Source: Chionis minor
Taxonomy: Eukaryota; Chordata; Aves; Charadriiformes; Chionididae
Direction of reading: 5' to 3'
DNA: 64,000 nt
Assembly (NCBI GenBank): GCA_013398295.1
Contig: VZSF01001524.1
Location: 1,265,659-1,329,658, forward strand
The translations under genes and the position numbers were made by a program. The notes beneath the pieces are model-generated. The model did no database searches. It saw only the letters and a list, made by a program, of their open reading frames with translations, and had not been told where the DNA came from. Of the stretch, positions 38,701 to 49,300 are shown one piece after another (within the stretch, counting starts at the first letter, position 1; the number at the start of each line of letters is the position of its first letter).

Positions 38701-40791
38701 ATATAAATTGATAAAAAATGTTGGGAGAAAAATGCCTGCCTATCTTAGAGTCTTTGAAATGCTGATGTGGGTTTCAATTTCACTTTAGACTTGTCCTGGG
38801 CTTGACCAATATGCCATCAAGAAGTTTGCTGAGGCATTTGAAGCCATTCCTCGAGCACTGGCAGAAAACTCTGGAGTAAAGGCTAATGAGGTCATCTCCA
38901 AACTTTATGCTGTGCATCAGGAAGGGAACAAAAATGTTGGATTTGATATTGAGGTAAATAGTCTCTCACATTACTTTGTGCTCTGCAGTACAGGGGTTAT
39001 TTAAATAAAGTACTTCTATCAGGATGAAGTCTTTGTAGATTAGTTTATCATTGAAGCTCTGTGTTGCGCAGCCTAGAAGAATAACTTAGAGTTGTAATAT
39101 GGAACTGGGGGTTTTTTCAGCAGCAGGTGGTTAAATTCAGTGTAGTATAGTGGCCTCCTGTAGGAGGTAAAGTCAGATACTGAACTAATGTGATGGAGAA
39201 TAAGTCTTTAGAAATTACTTATTTTGTCTTCCTGCTAATGGATTAGGAATGAAGGTTTTCTGAATGGTGAAGATGAGATCAGAAAAGTGATAACTTACTC
39301 TAAACCTGTAACCTTGAAAACCCAATAACTTGTTGGGTAGAAGCCTGAGAAGGTTTTGAATAATGTTTTTGCCCTTGTCTGACAGGCCGAAGCTGCTGCT
39401 GTGAAGGATATGTTGGAAGCTGGTGTATTAGACGCATACCTTGGAAAATCCTGGGGTATCAAGCTAGCTACAAATGCAGCAGTAACTGTCCTAAGGGTAG
39501 ATCAGGTAAGCTTACAAATAATTTGGTGGGCAAACCTTTAACTCAGTGTACAGAGCACTAATGCAAAATGTGTGAATCTTCTGGGACGTTAAGGTGTAAG
39601 AGTATGGTACTTGAAAACGTGGTTATTTCTGAAAGCCAGGAAGTAGTTTGTTCAACAGCTCCTAATTTGGAATGTTACAATGTTGCTGCTTCCATAGGAG
39701 CGTGCTATTAATCCTCCTTTTTTTTTTTTTTTTAAGATTTGGCAGTTGATATTCATATCCAGAAAGTTATCCTGACTTTAGTAGGAACAAGAAACCTTCT
39801 CTCATATATTATTTTTACATGAAAATGCAATTTCTAGGTAAAATGGAGGTTATAATAATGATAAAAATCTTAACTTCATCTATTTTGTGGAACTTCAGCA
39901 AAAATGTATTTGCATGTAAAATTTCTGTAGATTATTATGGCAAAAACAGCAGGCGGTCCAAAAGCCCCTAAGCAACAAGGACATTGGGATAAGGATGACT
40001 GGAAAGATGAGCCTGAAAAATAGCGTGCAGTAAGCTCTGTTTTCCTAGCAGGAGGTATCTGTGTGTGAGTTTGTGCATGAGCATACTGACGAGCACATGG
40101 CAGATGGCATCTTTTTTGAGGACAAGCAACACTGCTGTCTTATCTGTGCTGATTGCTACATTTTTTTTATTTGTGCCTTCGCAAATGAATTTTAATCCTG
40201 AAACCAGATTTTCATCGAAGGAATGACAAGTGCAGTTTCAGGTTCTACCTTACTTGTCACTTTAGCAGGTGCAGAAAATGAGCCTTTAACATGATAGGAC
40301 TAGTGTACTTGAGGTTTTTAAAGTGTGATGTTTAGACTCAATGTTTCAGAACAATAGCTGTGATAATTCTGCTTTCTGTAGTGTGCATCCTGTAAAGCAG
40401 TCACTGGTTTGCCTCTCTAAGCACTCACTTTCTGTAGACTAACTGAAGTCTTAATTTGCATGCAAAAATAGGGGTAAAAGCCCTCTTTTTCTATATCAGG
40501 GCTTAGCTTCTGCCATTTTCAAGAAAAAAATAACTAATTTGTGAATATGTCAATTAGATGGATAATAATATTCACTGGCTTAGGTTCACAGTAGGGAAAA
40601 CGCATGAATTTAGTGAACGTTGACAGTCAGCGTCGTACAGCTGCAAGTAAGAGTGGGGTAAGAGTCTGATCCTAATTCTAACCTAAACTTTTTCTACTTC
40701 TGTTATCTTCAAGATCATTATGGCAAAACCAGCTGGTGGCCCTAAACCTCCATCAGGAAAGAAAGACTGGGATGAAGACCAAAATGATTGA
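29640..40791 (+). CDS. CCT8: CCT8, T-complex protein 1 subunit theta (complete, 15 coding exons)
   Basis: Theta subunit of the cytosolic chaperonin CCT/TRiC, an ATP-driven double ring of eight different subunits that folds actin, tubulin and many other proteins. Coding exons: 29640-29699, 31173-31263, 31833-31912, 32938-33087, 33364-33544, 34295-34356, 35054-35191, 35635-35813, 36778-36844, 36945-37032, 37143-37258, 38519-38590, 38789-38953, 39386-39505, 40714-40791. They total 1647 nt, 548 codons plus stop, the same length as human CCT8 and very similar throughout. The start is MALHVPKAPGFAQMLKEGAK. Group II chaperonin nucleotide-binding motifs are present: NDAAT at residues 67-71, GDGTN at 98-102 and GGGATE at 411-416. 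The apical domain lies in the middle exons. All phases match. All introns are GT-AG except intron 4 (GC-AG). An alternative last exon is at 39931. Identity is certain from the residues; exon edges come from consensus and frame. Confidence 0.97.
29780..29780. other. single undetermined base in CCT8 intron 1
   Basis: One N sits in a GC-rich stretch of intron 1. Single Ns also occur at 63719 and 63887, where they mark repeat-flanked joins, so this one could also be an assembly join. Confidence 0.9.
29815..29880. repeat. imperfect CCGTGCCGTAC-type repeat
   Basis: Within CCT8 intron 1, short units of the type GCCGT and ACCGT are repeated imperfectly, many sharing CCGT or CGTAC. The block is GC-rich with internal inverted similarity (GGTACGG versus CCGTACC). 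Confidence 0.65.
33085..33093 (+). promoter_or_regulatory. CCT8: GC-type 5' splice site of CCT8 intron 4
   Basis: Exon 4 ends with codons for SVSE at 33087 and the intron begins GCAAGT. The next exon begins GTGATTGAAGG (VIEG), matching the family junction SVSE-VIEG exactly. No GT in the neighbourhood restores the frame. AG then GCAAGT is the classical strong context for the minor GC-AG intron class. Confidence 0.9.
34161..34204 (+). repeat. perfect 22-bp tandem duplication in CCT8 intron 5
   Basis: A 22-base unit starting TTTTAGTACTTTAAAACT occurs twice back to back without mismatch (34161-34182 and 34183-34204), so the duplication is recent. It lies about 90 bp before exon 6. Confidence 0.9.
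39931..40023 (+). CDS. CCT8: CCT8 alternative terminal coding exon (duplicated exon 15)
   Basis: After a good acceptor (TTTCTGTAG) an open frame in the correct phase encodes IIMAKTAGGPKAPKQQ, then GHWDKDDWKDEPEK and stop: 30 residues where the standard exon at 40714 has 25. The first 11 residues match the standard exon at 10 of 11 positions. Over those 33 bases there are 6 differences, 5 of them synonymous. That pattern indicates duplication of the last exon followed by selection on the protein. The tail after it is different: longer, with two Trp and many Asp, Glu and Lys. The predicted isoform has 553 residues. I saw no AATAAA between this exon and the standard one, so the transcript probably uses the shared poly(A) site, either by reading through or by splicing from a GTAAGC at 40030. 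Expression cannot be shown from sequence alone. Confidence 0.75.
   Translation: MIMAKTAGGPKAPKQQGHWDKDDWKDEPEK
40714..40791 (+). CDS. CCT8: CCT8 standard terminal coding exon
   Basis: Follows acceptor CTTCAAG and encodes IIMAKPAGGPKPPSGKKDWD then EDQND and stop, nearly identical to the human C-terminus. It fixes the standard protein at 548 residues. The extreme C-terminal tails of CCT subunits project into the folding cavity. Here the tail is acidic and short. Confidence 0.96.
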   Translation: MIMAKPAGGPKPPSGKKDWDEDQND

Positions 40792-40936
40792 ACAATTGAA
40801 CTGTACTTCTTAAGTCACACAATTACCTGAGTTTTTTTTAATATTCCAGTTGGAGCCTGTCATGATGTTTTTGCTCTGTTGCCTTTAAGTTATGAACGGT
40901 GGTGTCTGATGGAGTGTGAAGTACTTCAAACACTTC

Positions 40937-40942
40937 AATAAA
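40937..40942 (+). promoter_or_regulatory. CCT8: CCT8 polyadenylation signal
   Basis: A canonical AATAAA 146 bases after the stop codon, followed within 50 bases by a T- and G-rich stretch. It is the first canonical signal after either terminal exon. Confidence 0.85.
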
Positions 40943-41219
40943 CATACTTGCTCTTAGAATGTTAAATGTAATTTTATTTGGACGTGGCGTGACGTGGTTG
41001 ATGCCAATATGTGAATATGCAGGCATTTTTGTAGGGGTAGCAGTTTGGGGGGGTGGTGGGCTGACCTTGGCTGGCTGCCAGGTAGGTGCCTCTTCCTCAG
41101 CTAGGACAGAGATGGACAATAAGCAGATAAAGATGGGGAGATGGCTTGGCACTTCCTGTCTCAGGCAAACCAGATTCAACGTGCAGAAAATTCATTTATA
41201 ACCAATTAAAAATAGAGTT

Positions 41220-41960
41220 GGAGGGTGAGAAACAAGAACACCTTCCTGTTCACCTCCCCTTCTTCCCAGGCATAGCTGTACTCCGTCACTCCCAACTCCT
41301 CTACCCTAGGAGGTGTGGGGTGGGGGTATGAGAGCTCTGGTCAGTCTGGCACAGCTCTTCCCTGCTGACTTCCCTTCCTCCCCTCTCCTCCCTGAGCTGC
41401 TTCAGCACGAGCATCCTTGGTAGAGGTTCTAGTCCATCGCTCCTCCATGGGCTGCGGTTTCCGGCAGGAAAACCTGCCCCAGTCTGGGCTCCTCTCCACA
41501 AGCTCCAACTTCCTCCAAGCTACTCCTTCCACCTGCTCTGGCCTGGGGGCTTCCACAGCTGCAGCGTGGAGGTCTGTGAGCTGCAGGGGGAGAACCTGCT
41601 CCAGTGTGGTCTCTCCAGGAGCTGTGAGGGCTCCCTGCTCCCATGCCTGGAGCTCCTCCTCCTCCTCTCCCCTTGGTGCTCGCAGGGCTGTTTCTCACAC
41701 TTGTCTTCAATCCTGGGTGGCATTTTGACCTGTCTTAGACAGGTTTTCCTCAAGGTGCTGCCACCTTGGCTGAGGGGCTCAGCCCTGCCCTGCGGTGGGT
41801 ACGTTGGAGCTGGGCTGTGTCCAGCAGTGGACATGCTTGGCCTCTCCTCAAGAGTGGCCACATCTGCAGCCCCCTCCACCATCTTGACACCTGCACGCAG
41901 TACCGTGGATAAGGGAGACTGACCAGGAGCCTGCTGCAGGGAGCTTCTAACTTCAGGAAA
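41220..41960. repeat. GC-rich block, probable old interspersed repeat
   Basis: A sharply bounded C- and G-rich island between the CCT8 and USP16 poly(A) sites, in an otherwise AT-rich region. It has internal similarity: units such as GAAAACCTGCCCCAGT and GAGAACCTGCTCCAGT recur, with CTGGAGCTCCTCCTCC-like stretches. It has few CpGs, so it is not a CpG island. Its texture resembles a dispersed repeat of bird genomes that I cannot name with certainty (possibly LTR-derived). Open frames on both strands are compositional and are not called as genes. Confidence 0.4.
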
Positions 41961-43112
41961 CATCATCTATAACTTGCAGCTCTTTGTGCTCTTAACTGTG
42001 CGCCTTACGCAATAATAAGGTGTAAAATGTCAAATGAGTATTGAAATAATTGGGCAGCGGATCTGTGGTCCAAGCCTCCATTCATTTTTGTTCTATGCAT
42101 CCATTTCATCCTCACCCTTTCAGAGCCTCCACACTCTCAAAATGGCAGCCTGACAGCAGTGAACCCCATCTCATCCCAATGGCCTTAAAAATAAACGCTG
42201 AGCAGCAATAGCTAGCATGATGCAGAGTGCTGGCATCTTTCAGATGAAGCCCCCTGTTAAGATTCTTCTTGGAAAGCAAACCGCTTGTGTCTCTCAGAGT
42301 AGCTCGAAAGAACCGCGCTTGAAATTCAAGCCACTTCAGCAATTAATTCTTTTACTACTCTTGCCAGCGCTAACTCTATTTCACAGCCAGAAGGGAGTGG
42401 AAGGCTAAATCAAGTCTGGAACTATCTTATGCCTAAAGAAGGCTGCCATACAACAGCTACAGCAATGCTCATTTTATAGTCTGGTGGGGCTGGAAAATAA
42501 ACTCAGCAAGTTTTCAGAAGGACTGGCATACTGAGATGGTCAGCTGCACAAGTGCTACCTCTGATGACTGCGAGGGTAACAAGAATACACAAGACCGCCC
42601 ATTTTCTTAGTAAGGTGGTGAAAAATGCACTGAATGTAAGCAGCTGCTGCTCTAGCATGGAGCAGCCAAGATTTTATTTACATGGAACCCAACGTGAAGA
42701 GAGCTTTAAAGTTAAAAGTCGCTGGCAGATGGGGTTTTTTTACCCCTCCAGTGCAAAAAGGGGAGAGATCTGAGCTCTCAGCCTCACCAAAATACCAGCA
42801 TAAGGTTCCCAAGCAAAAGAATTCCTAGAGTTTGCAAACTGAGGGCTCCTCTATTGGACATAGACCAACAGCAACAAAAGAGCCAATGCTGAATTTGTCT
42901 CAGCTCTAAGCCGTGTAGGAAGAAACAGCTTCTTATGCTTGGAAGCCGGTCCTAAAATACACATGGAACAGATGATAACTGAGACAACTATAGTTCAAAA
43001 TTATAGCTGGTCCCTTTAAAGTGAAAGAGTTGCTGACTAAGATGTACAGCACTTGCAGGAAACACGCAAATTACTCAACAGAAGCTCAAAGCTGTAATTT
43101 TGAAAAAAACCT
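41961..43112. other. intergenic tail-to-tail spacer
   Basis: Sequence between the GC-rich block and the USP16 poly(A) signal. No exon or RNA gene could be supported. It may include longer 3' UTR forms of either gene. Confidence 0.4.
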
Positions 43113-43118
43113 TTTATT
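43113..43118 (-). promoter_or_regulatory. USP16: USP16 polyadenylation signal (candidate)
   Basis: TTTATT on the plus strand, which is AATAAA on the minus strand, about 185 bases after the USP16 stop codon. It lies in a short A/T-rich 3' UTR and is the nearest canonical signal. Confidence 0.7.
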
Positions 43119-43303
43119 TAAAAGTAGTGAAAACACTGGAAAAAGTATAAGTTAACCATTTGTCAGTGTGCCTAAGAAGCATAAAGTATATTCCTGCAGT
43201 TGTATACAGTAGCTCCAACATTTAATGACATGATTTGCAAGTCTCTGCCTTCCTTCAGACCACTTGATGATGGCTGCACATACAGGAAGGCTTCTCGGAT
43301 GAG

Positions 43304-46300
43304 TTACAGCAGCCGCTCATAGAACAGGAGATAAGCTTGCGAGCTCAGCACTTTTGACGCAGACACGGCTTGTATGTGGGTGTCACTGATGTGGAACCAC
43401 TGCCCTTTGACGGGTTCAGTTTCTAAAGCTGTGAAAGGAACAATTTAGGAGTAAAAGTTACTACAAAGGATTGAAGCAATCAGTCCTGTTGCTGCTCTGC
43501 AGTAAGAAATAATTTGTGAAATATTTCTCATTATTTACCTTGAGAAGATTGTCCTTGAAGGATAAGATCAGAGAGATGGTTGTTCATACTTCTCATTTTA
43601 GCATAAGCAGTGTAGTGCCCAAACCTCATTGTTCCACTGTGTTCAACAACTCCATAGAGAGAGTACAGTACTTTTGTATTCCCTTCAGCCACATTCTACA
43701 AAAGCAAAAGTTGAGGTATGTCAGTCAGGTACTGGGCTTTAAAAAAGGCTAGAACGTAAACTCTTGACTTTGATTTGTTTGCTGACGAAAAGGAAGCTGG
43801 TCATTACAGATTCATGCAAGCACTATGACTATGATCAGTGGAAGTACACTGACTCAAGTACAAATTGCACTTGTAAATTATCCTGAATTATCACGCAAAA
43901 TAACTGAAGCTTGACATGCGTTCTATAAAGATTCTGCTAAGCAGCTTAATTGTGAAAGCACATTAGAACATGGGAAAGGAGAATCTGATTGTTTTCCCAC
44001 TTACTTTACATTTAACTGTACAGAAAGGGGCCAAGTCTATGACTTCTGGAAACTTGATATGGCTGTTAACCTTCCGTAGATTAAATCCAGCCTTAAAACA
44101 GACAAAGTAGAGGAAAACCCCATAATGTTAAAATGTAGCATATTAAAACCATGCTTAGTTACTAAATGTTTCACGGTAAAGTTTCAACAATACAAAATTA
44201 GTCTTACATTACACAAAATTGGGAAAAAGCAACACTGTGGGTTATGTTTGGTTTTTTTAACCCAATGCCCAAGGTTTTCCAGCATTACCGCCTTGCCCCC
44301 CATGCTGCACTGGAGCACAAGTTAAGACAACTCTTCAGCTCACTCTTACTGTAACTTAATGGTAGCAAAAGTGGAAAAAGAATCAGCTCTAATGTACTTA
44401 TCTAACTACAAGGACATCTCTTGCTCCTCAGATACTGCAGCATGCCTGAGGATCTAATTTTAAATTGTCAGAACTGATGTAACTTCTACTCCTGCCTTAT
44501 TCAAGTAATCTTCCAGTATCAAACTGGAAAACCAAAAGGAGATGACAAATGTTATCTCCTTAATGATAATACAGTATCTTGGAACAGGCTACACATTTCC
44601 ATTTCCTCTGTGGAATTGCTTTTCACCTACTTAAAGTCACCTCCCTTACTTTTCAAGTATTTTGACCAAAATGCTGACCGGTTTCAAATTCAGTAGAGGC
44701 AACACTGTCTCACATCCCCATTTCTTTCCTCTTTCTTTCTTGAAAAGCTACAGCCCTAAATTAAAAGTTTTCCTACAACTCGGAAAAAAGGTAAACCACT
44801 TTACTTCGGTGTTGTGTTGCATTGCTTTCTGTTTATCCCTCCCCCCCCGGCCCCAGTAAGGCTCAGAATCCTCTTTTCCAATTCTAATGACCCATTTGTT
44901 ACATTCATTTAGTAAGGGATCCTAGTCTATCTGTACTGAAATGTAAGAGACCATGAACTGCTGTAGTAGCAGGAAACAATTAATGCTAAGACATTGCTTA
45001 ATACAGTAAACAATAAAAACAGAGGGAATGTATTGCAAATAAGCTCACAAAACAGCGTCTTCCAGGTAACTAATGTAATATTCTTTCAGGAACACATCCC
45101 AACTCCTCAAAGACCACAAAACCCAAGACTGCATACCAATGCCTTCCAAACCTTGGAAAAAAAAAACCCAAACCAAAACAGTCTTACAGGAAATGAAAAT
45201 ACACTAATGTGAGTTTTAAGTTGAGTTAGTACTATGTGCATATATATATATTAAACTGATACTATATACATACACATTTTTGCAGTATCAGCCTGCTACT
45301 TACCTGTTGAAACCTCTTTAAGTGAAGAGTTAAAACTGGAGGAGCAAGAGAGATTAGCATCTGCTTTCTGGCATTAGTATAAACATACTTCTTTTCACCT
45401 GCAGAACACAAAAAACCACCAATGATTAACATCTAAACAAACGTTACAGCAAGAATTTCTTTATTTTCACTATTTAGACTGTAATAATGTCATCTACTAC
45501 AACAAAGAAACTGAACGTTCCCCTTTAGCATGATGGACTGTACAGCAGCAGCCATCTTGCAGACTCTGCATCACCAAAGTAACGCTCACACCGTATCTAA
45601 GCAGCGCCAGCACAAGCGGGATAAATTCTTGCTTGTTCTCTACAACTCTCAGCATCAGAAGTTGCATGTGGCTTTTAGTGGCCTTTTGAGCAAACACCAT
45701 GACTTCCCTATGACTGTCACAGCAGAATTTTCACATTTGAGGAAAAAATAGAAAAGTCACCTGCTAAATAGCCCTAGATTCATCCACATATTGAATTTTT
45801 AGATTGAAATGCCCTTTCCCTCCCCCGAAACCCAAACCTCCTCCTCTGCTCACTCTTCTTTTTCAGTCCTGCAGTATTCTGTACCTAAGCTTGTGAGCTT
45901 GTTCTGCTCAATTAAGAACTTGTATTACTCGGTGTCAAAGAGGTTCTCACAACCTACCCGCTGAATACTCATTTAACTGATCAAAGTTAAAGTCATACAA
46001 ATACCACTTTAGGGACATTTCCCCCCTTACCCACCCAAGCAGCAGACATGAACATATTTAAAGTTTATTTTAAAAGATAATTTGTCATACTCTTTGTGTT
46101 CTTCTTTGGTCCATAATGTCTTTGTGTACATACATCACAGAGTAGTTTATTGGTCTCAGTGAGTTTTTCATTACGGGTAAATTGATACAAACAGTGATAG
46201 ATTGAACCTTCTTCCGGGTTCAGATCTTCCCTGTTTGCAAGTGTACAAAATGCTGTTTCTGGATCTTCAGTTGATACTTCACATGTCTTCACGGGAACAC

Positions 46301-49300
46301 TTCGAAAGTCATCTAAGGTACTTGTATCAGATTCAGCACTGCCACCCAAGTGTAGTTTTGAAAAGTCAGTAGCAAGCTCTTCCTCATCTTCATTTTCATC
46401 ATCCTCATCTTTCAAAGACAGGTTGTCAAGGCCATTGACAAATGTTACAGGAGAATCTAAGCTTTCCATAGGGAGATCCACGAGAGACTGATCTTCCACA
46501 CACTCTTGTTCTGGCTTTCCTGTATTTTCATGCATGGTCTGAACTTCTGTACCATTTCCCTCTATACTCAGGTCTTTCTGAGTTAAGTACTGATCTTTGC
46601 AATCGTTTGATGGTTCCACTTCTTGCTTCATATCAGGAGTTTCAAAGTTAATTTCTGCCTCTGACTCTTGGTTATACTCGGCATCTTTTTCTGACTGTTC
46701 AGTTGCACAGATATCTGTCAAGTGAAGCACCTTTCCTTGAAGTTTTTGCTGGCGGCGCTGGCTCTGCAAATAGGAATACAAAATATATAAGAATACAAAA
46801 AAACAGAGCAAGTTTAAATGATATTTAGCATTTCTTATCATTGCTTTATCAAAATTTCTGTAGCATGCCATAGATGCAAAGGGCGGGAGAGGGGAGAATA
46901 ATCTATGATTCAATGATCAGAGGTGATCGGTTCAACCAACACTGAATTTATCCTCACTCAGTTACAGTTCCCACCGCTCCTTGTTACACAGTATTTTCAA
47001 AATGCAACTAATGATGCCCTTTTATCTTCCTGATCTTTTCCTGTGTCCGTATTCTAATGTTTTGTGAATATTCTTGCAGTCAATGACTGGAGAACAGCGG
47101 CCTGATACAAACTGATGCTACTTCAGACAGGCAACATAAATTCCACATTCCTCTGGAATTCTAGCACAGCAACTCTTGAAAGAACATGTAACTTCTTAAT
47201 AGCAAAGACACAGATACAATTGGCCTTTTCCATTGTGCATTTGAGTGAGGAGAAAAATCTAAGCTGCCTCCTTTTCCATCTAAACTGAGGAAGCAAAAAG
47301 AATTTGTTTTACCAGAAGCTGCAAGAATTTCATTAACGAAAGTGAAATACATATCAAAACCAACCTTGGCTTGTTTTTTGGCCTGTTTCTTTGCTTTTTT
47401 CTGAAGGTGCTTACTTGTACCAGGGGGCTCATCTTTCTGCTTAAGATAACAGTCATTGGTTTTATCCTCTTCAGGTTCCTTTTCTTTGGTTTTTTTAACA
47501 TTCCTCTCACTTGTAGTTTTTACTTTCTACAAAAATCCAAAAAGCCACAAAATAACCACAGAAGTAGAGACGTTAGTGTCCTGAGTAACAAAACAGTATT
47601 CCAAAGAAAACTGTAGGGATGTTACCTGAGTTTTCAGCTCAAAATATAACATTTTAGTGACTGTAGTGCACAACTAACTCATTTATGCCACTCTAATAGC
47701 TACAAAAGAGGTGTCTCACTCTAGAGGAAGCCCCTGTGAAACAATGACTTGCAGAATGAAACAGTATGAAAAAGTAAGGCTACCAAGGGCCAAATTCTGA
47801 ACCCATAAATGGGCATTACCTTTTGTGTCTAACAGATGCAAATCTCATTAAATGCACTGAAGAGTAACATTTTACACAAGCGAAGACATTTTCAGCTGAA
47901 AATTTTCAGCTGCCTGCCACAGAATTTGTTTGCTTCTGCTAAAACAAAATTTGTTCATTGCAGAAGACATACAATTCCTTTGGCTGAAGGGCTTTCATGT
48001 CAATATTTACTCATTAGCTTTTGTGTAAGCAGCACTACATAATCTAAATATGTAGTATTTCAGATTTGTTATCAATGTGAAATACAAAGCAAATCAAGCA
48101 TTTTGAGTGTCTAGAAAGCAATCAAATAAATAAATATTGATCAAATCAGTATTTACATACTATCCTACCAATGTTTTTTAACTCTATTCAATAACCTGAA
48201 TATTACAAGAAGTACTCTCGCACTCAGTACAGAAAAATGCATGAAAAAAGTAAAACAATAAATAAAAGAAAGCATCCAAGCAACTACTTGGATCAGTACG
48301 CACCACAGTCACACAATTTAGTTCAGTTTTACAACAGTGAAGATGAATTGGGAAACACTGGTCTTTGCAACTCAGTTGTCTACAATAGTAAGACTACATT
48401 TGAACTAATTAGATTATTCCTTAAGCCAATCTCTATGTTAGTAACATTAACTGACAAAGCAGCCAGATCACCAGACTATCAGTGATTTTCCAGAGACAAT
48501 TTATAAGCCACAACCTACAGGAAGGACTCTCATGAAAATCTTACCCCCTATCTTTCTGGGCAAATTTTTAATTTTAAATTTCGAAAGAGACATTTAGAGA
48601 GATGCATAAATTCACTCCTTAATGATTATATAATAAAAGTGTTTTCATAGAAGCAAACAAAAACTAAGCTAGAAAGCAAGCATGTATAATTTCTTACCTG
48701 ATCATCTAGTACTGGAAGTGACAAATCAAGGAAAGACTCATAGACCAAGGATACCTTTAAATGAATATTAAAGAGTACAATTTATTTTTGTTTGGAAGTA
48801 GCTAGCTTGCTGTCAATATGTTTATTTGCATGTAGCCTTGCTTTCATTCAACGTACACTCACTTGTGCATAAAAACATAAAACACACCTAATATACCTTC
48901 ATTAACAGCTATCCATGACCAAAATCTAGCAGTCATATTACCACAGAAATAAGAAAGTAGTATTTTTACAAATTTGAGTTTTCTAGTGGCCTAGAATTTG
49001 AGAACCCAACTTAGGGCCCATGAGATTGATCTCTGCAAGCTGTCATGACGTTCATCTAGCCCACTCACTAATACCCTTAATTACTTCATTCTCAGGATGC
49101 ATTATCCCAATCCTGCCTTCCTGCTTAACTATTCTCCTGGTGATCCCACGGTCATTCCAGTGGGGGAAAGGGAAAGACCTAATCATCTGATGAAAAAGGA
49201 AAGGGCCCCTGGCAGATACTGCTGGTAGCGGAACAATTCATACACTATTTAATTTTTGCCACTGGAAGGCGTTTACCGCGAATCTGAGACTAAATTCTTC

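Noticed and set aside
40959..41201. 80-codon plus-strand open frame just after the CCT8 poly(A) signal
   Set aside because: It starts at the end of the 3' UTR, shows no protein similarity, and its Gly-rich middle comes from a G-run.
41301..41966. Overlapping open frames of 60-150 codons in the GC-rich block between CCT8 and USP16
   Set aside because: Ser-, Pro- and Arg-rich in every frame on both strands, with no family similarity and no splice context. They are compositional.
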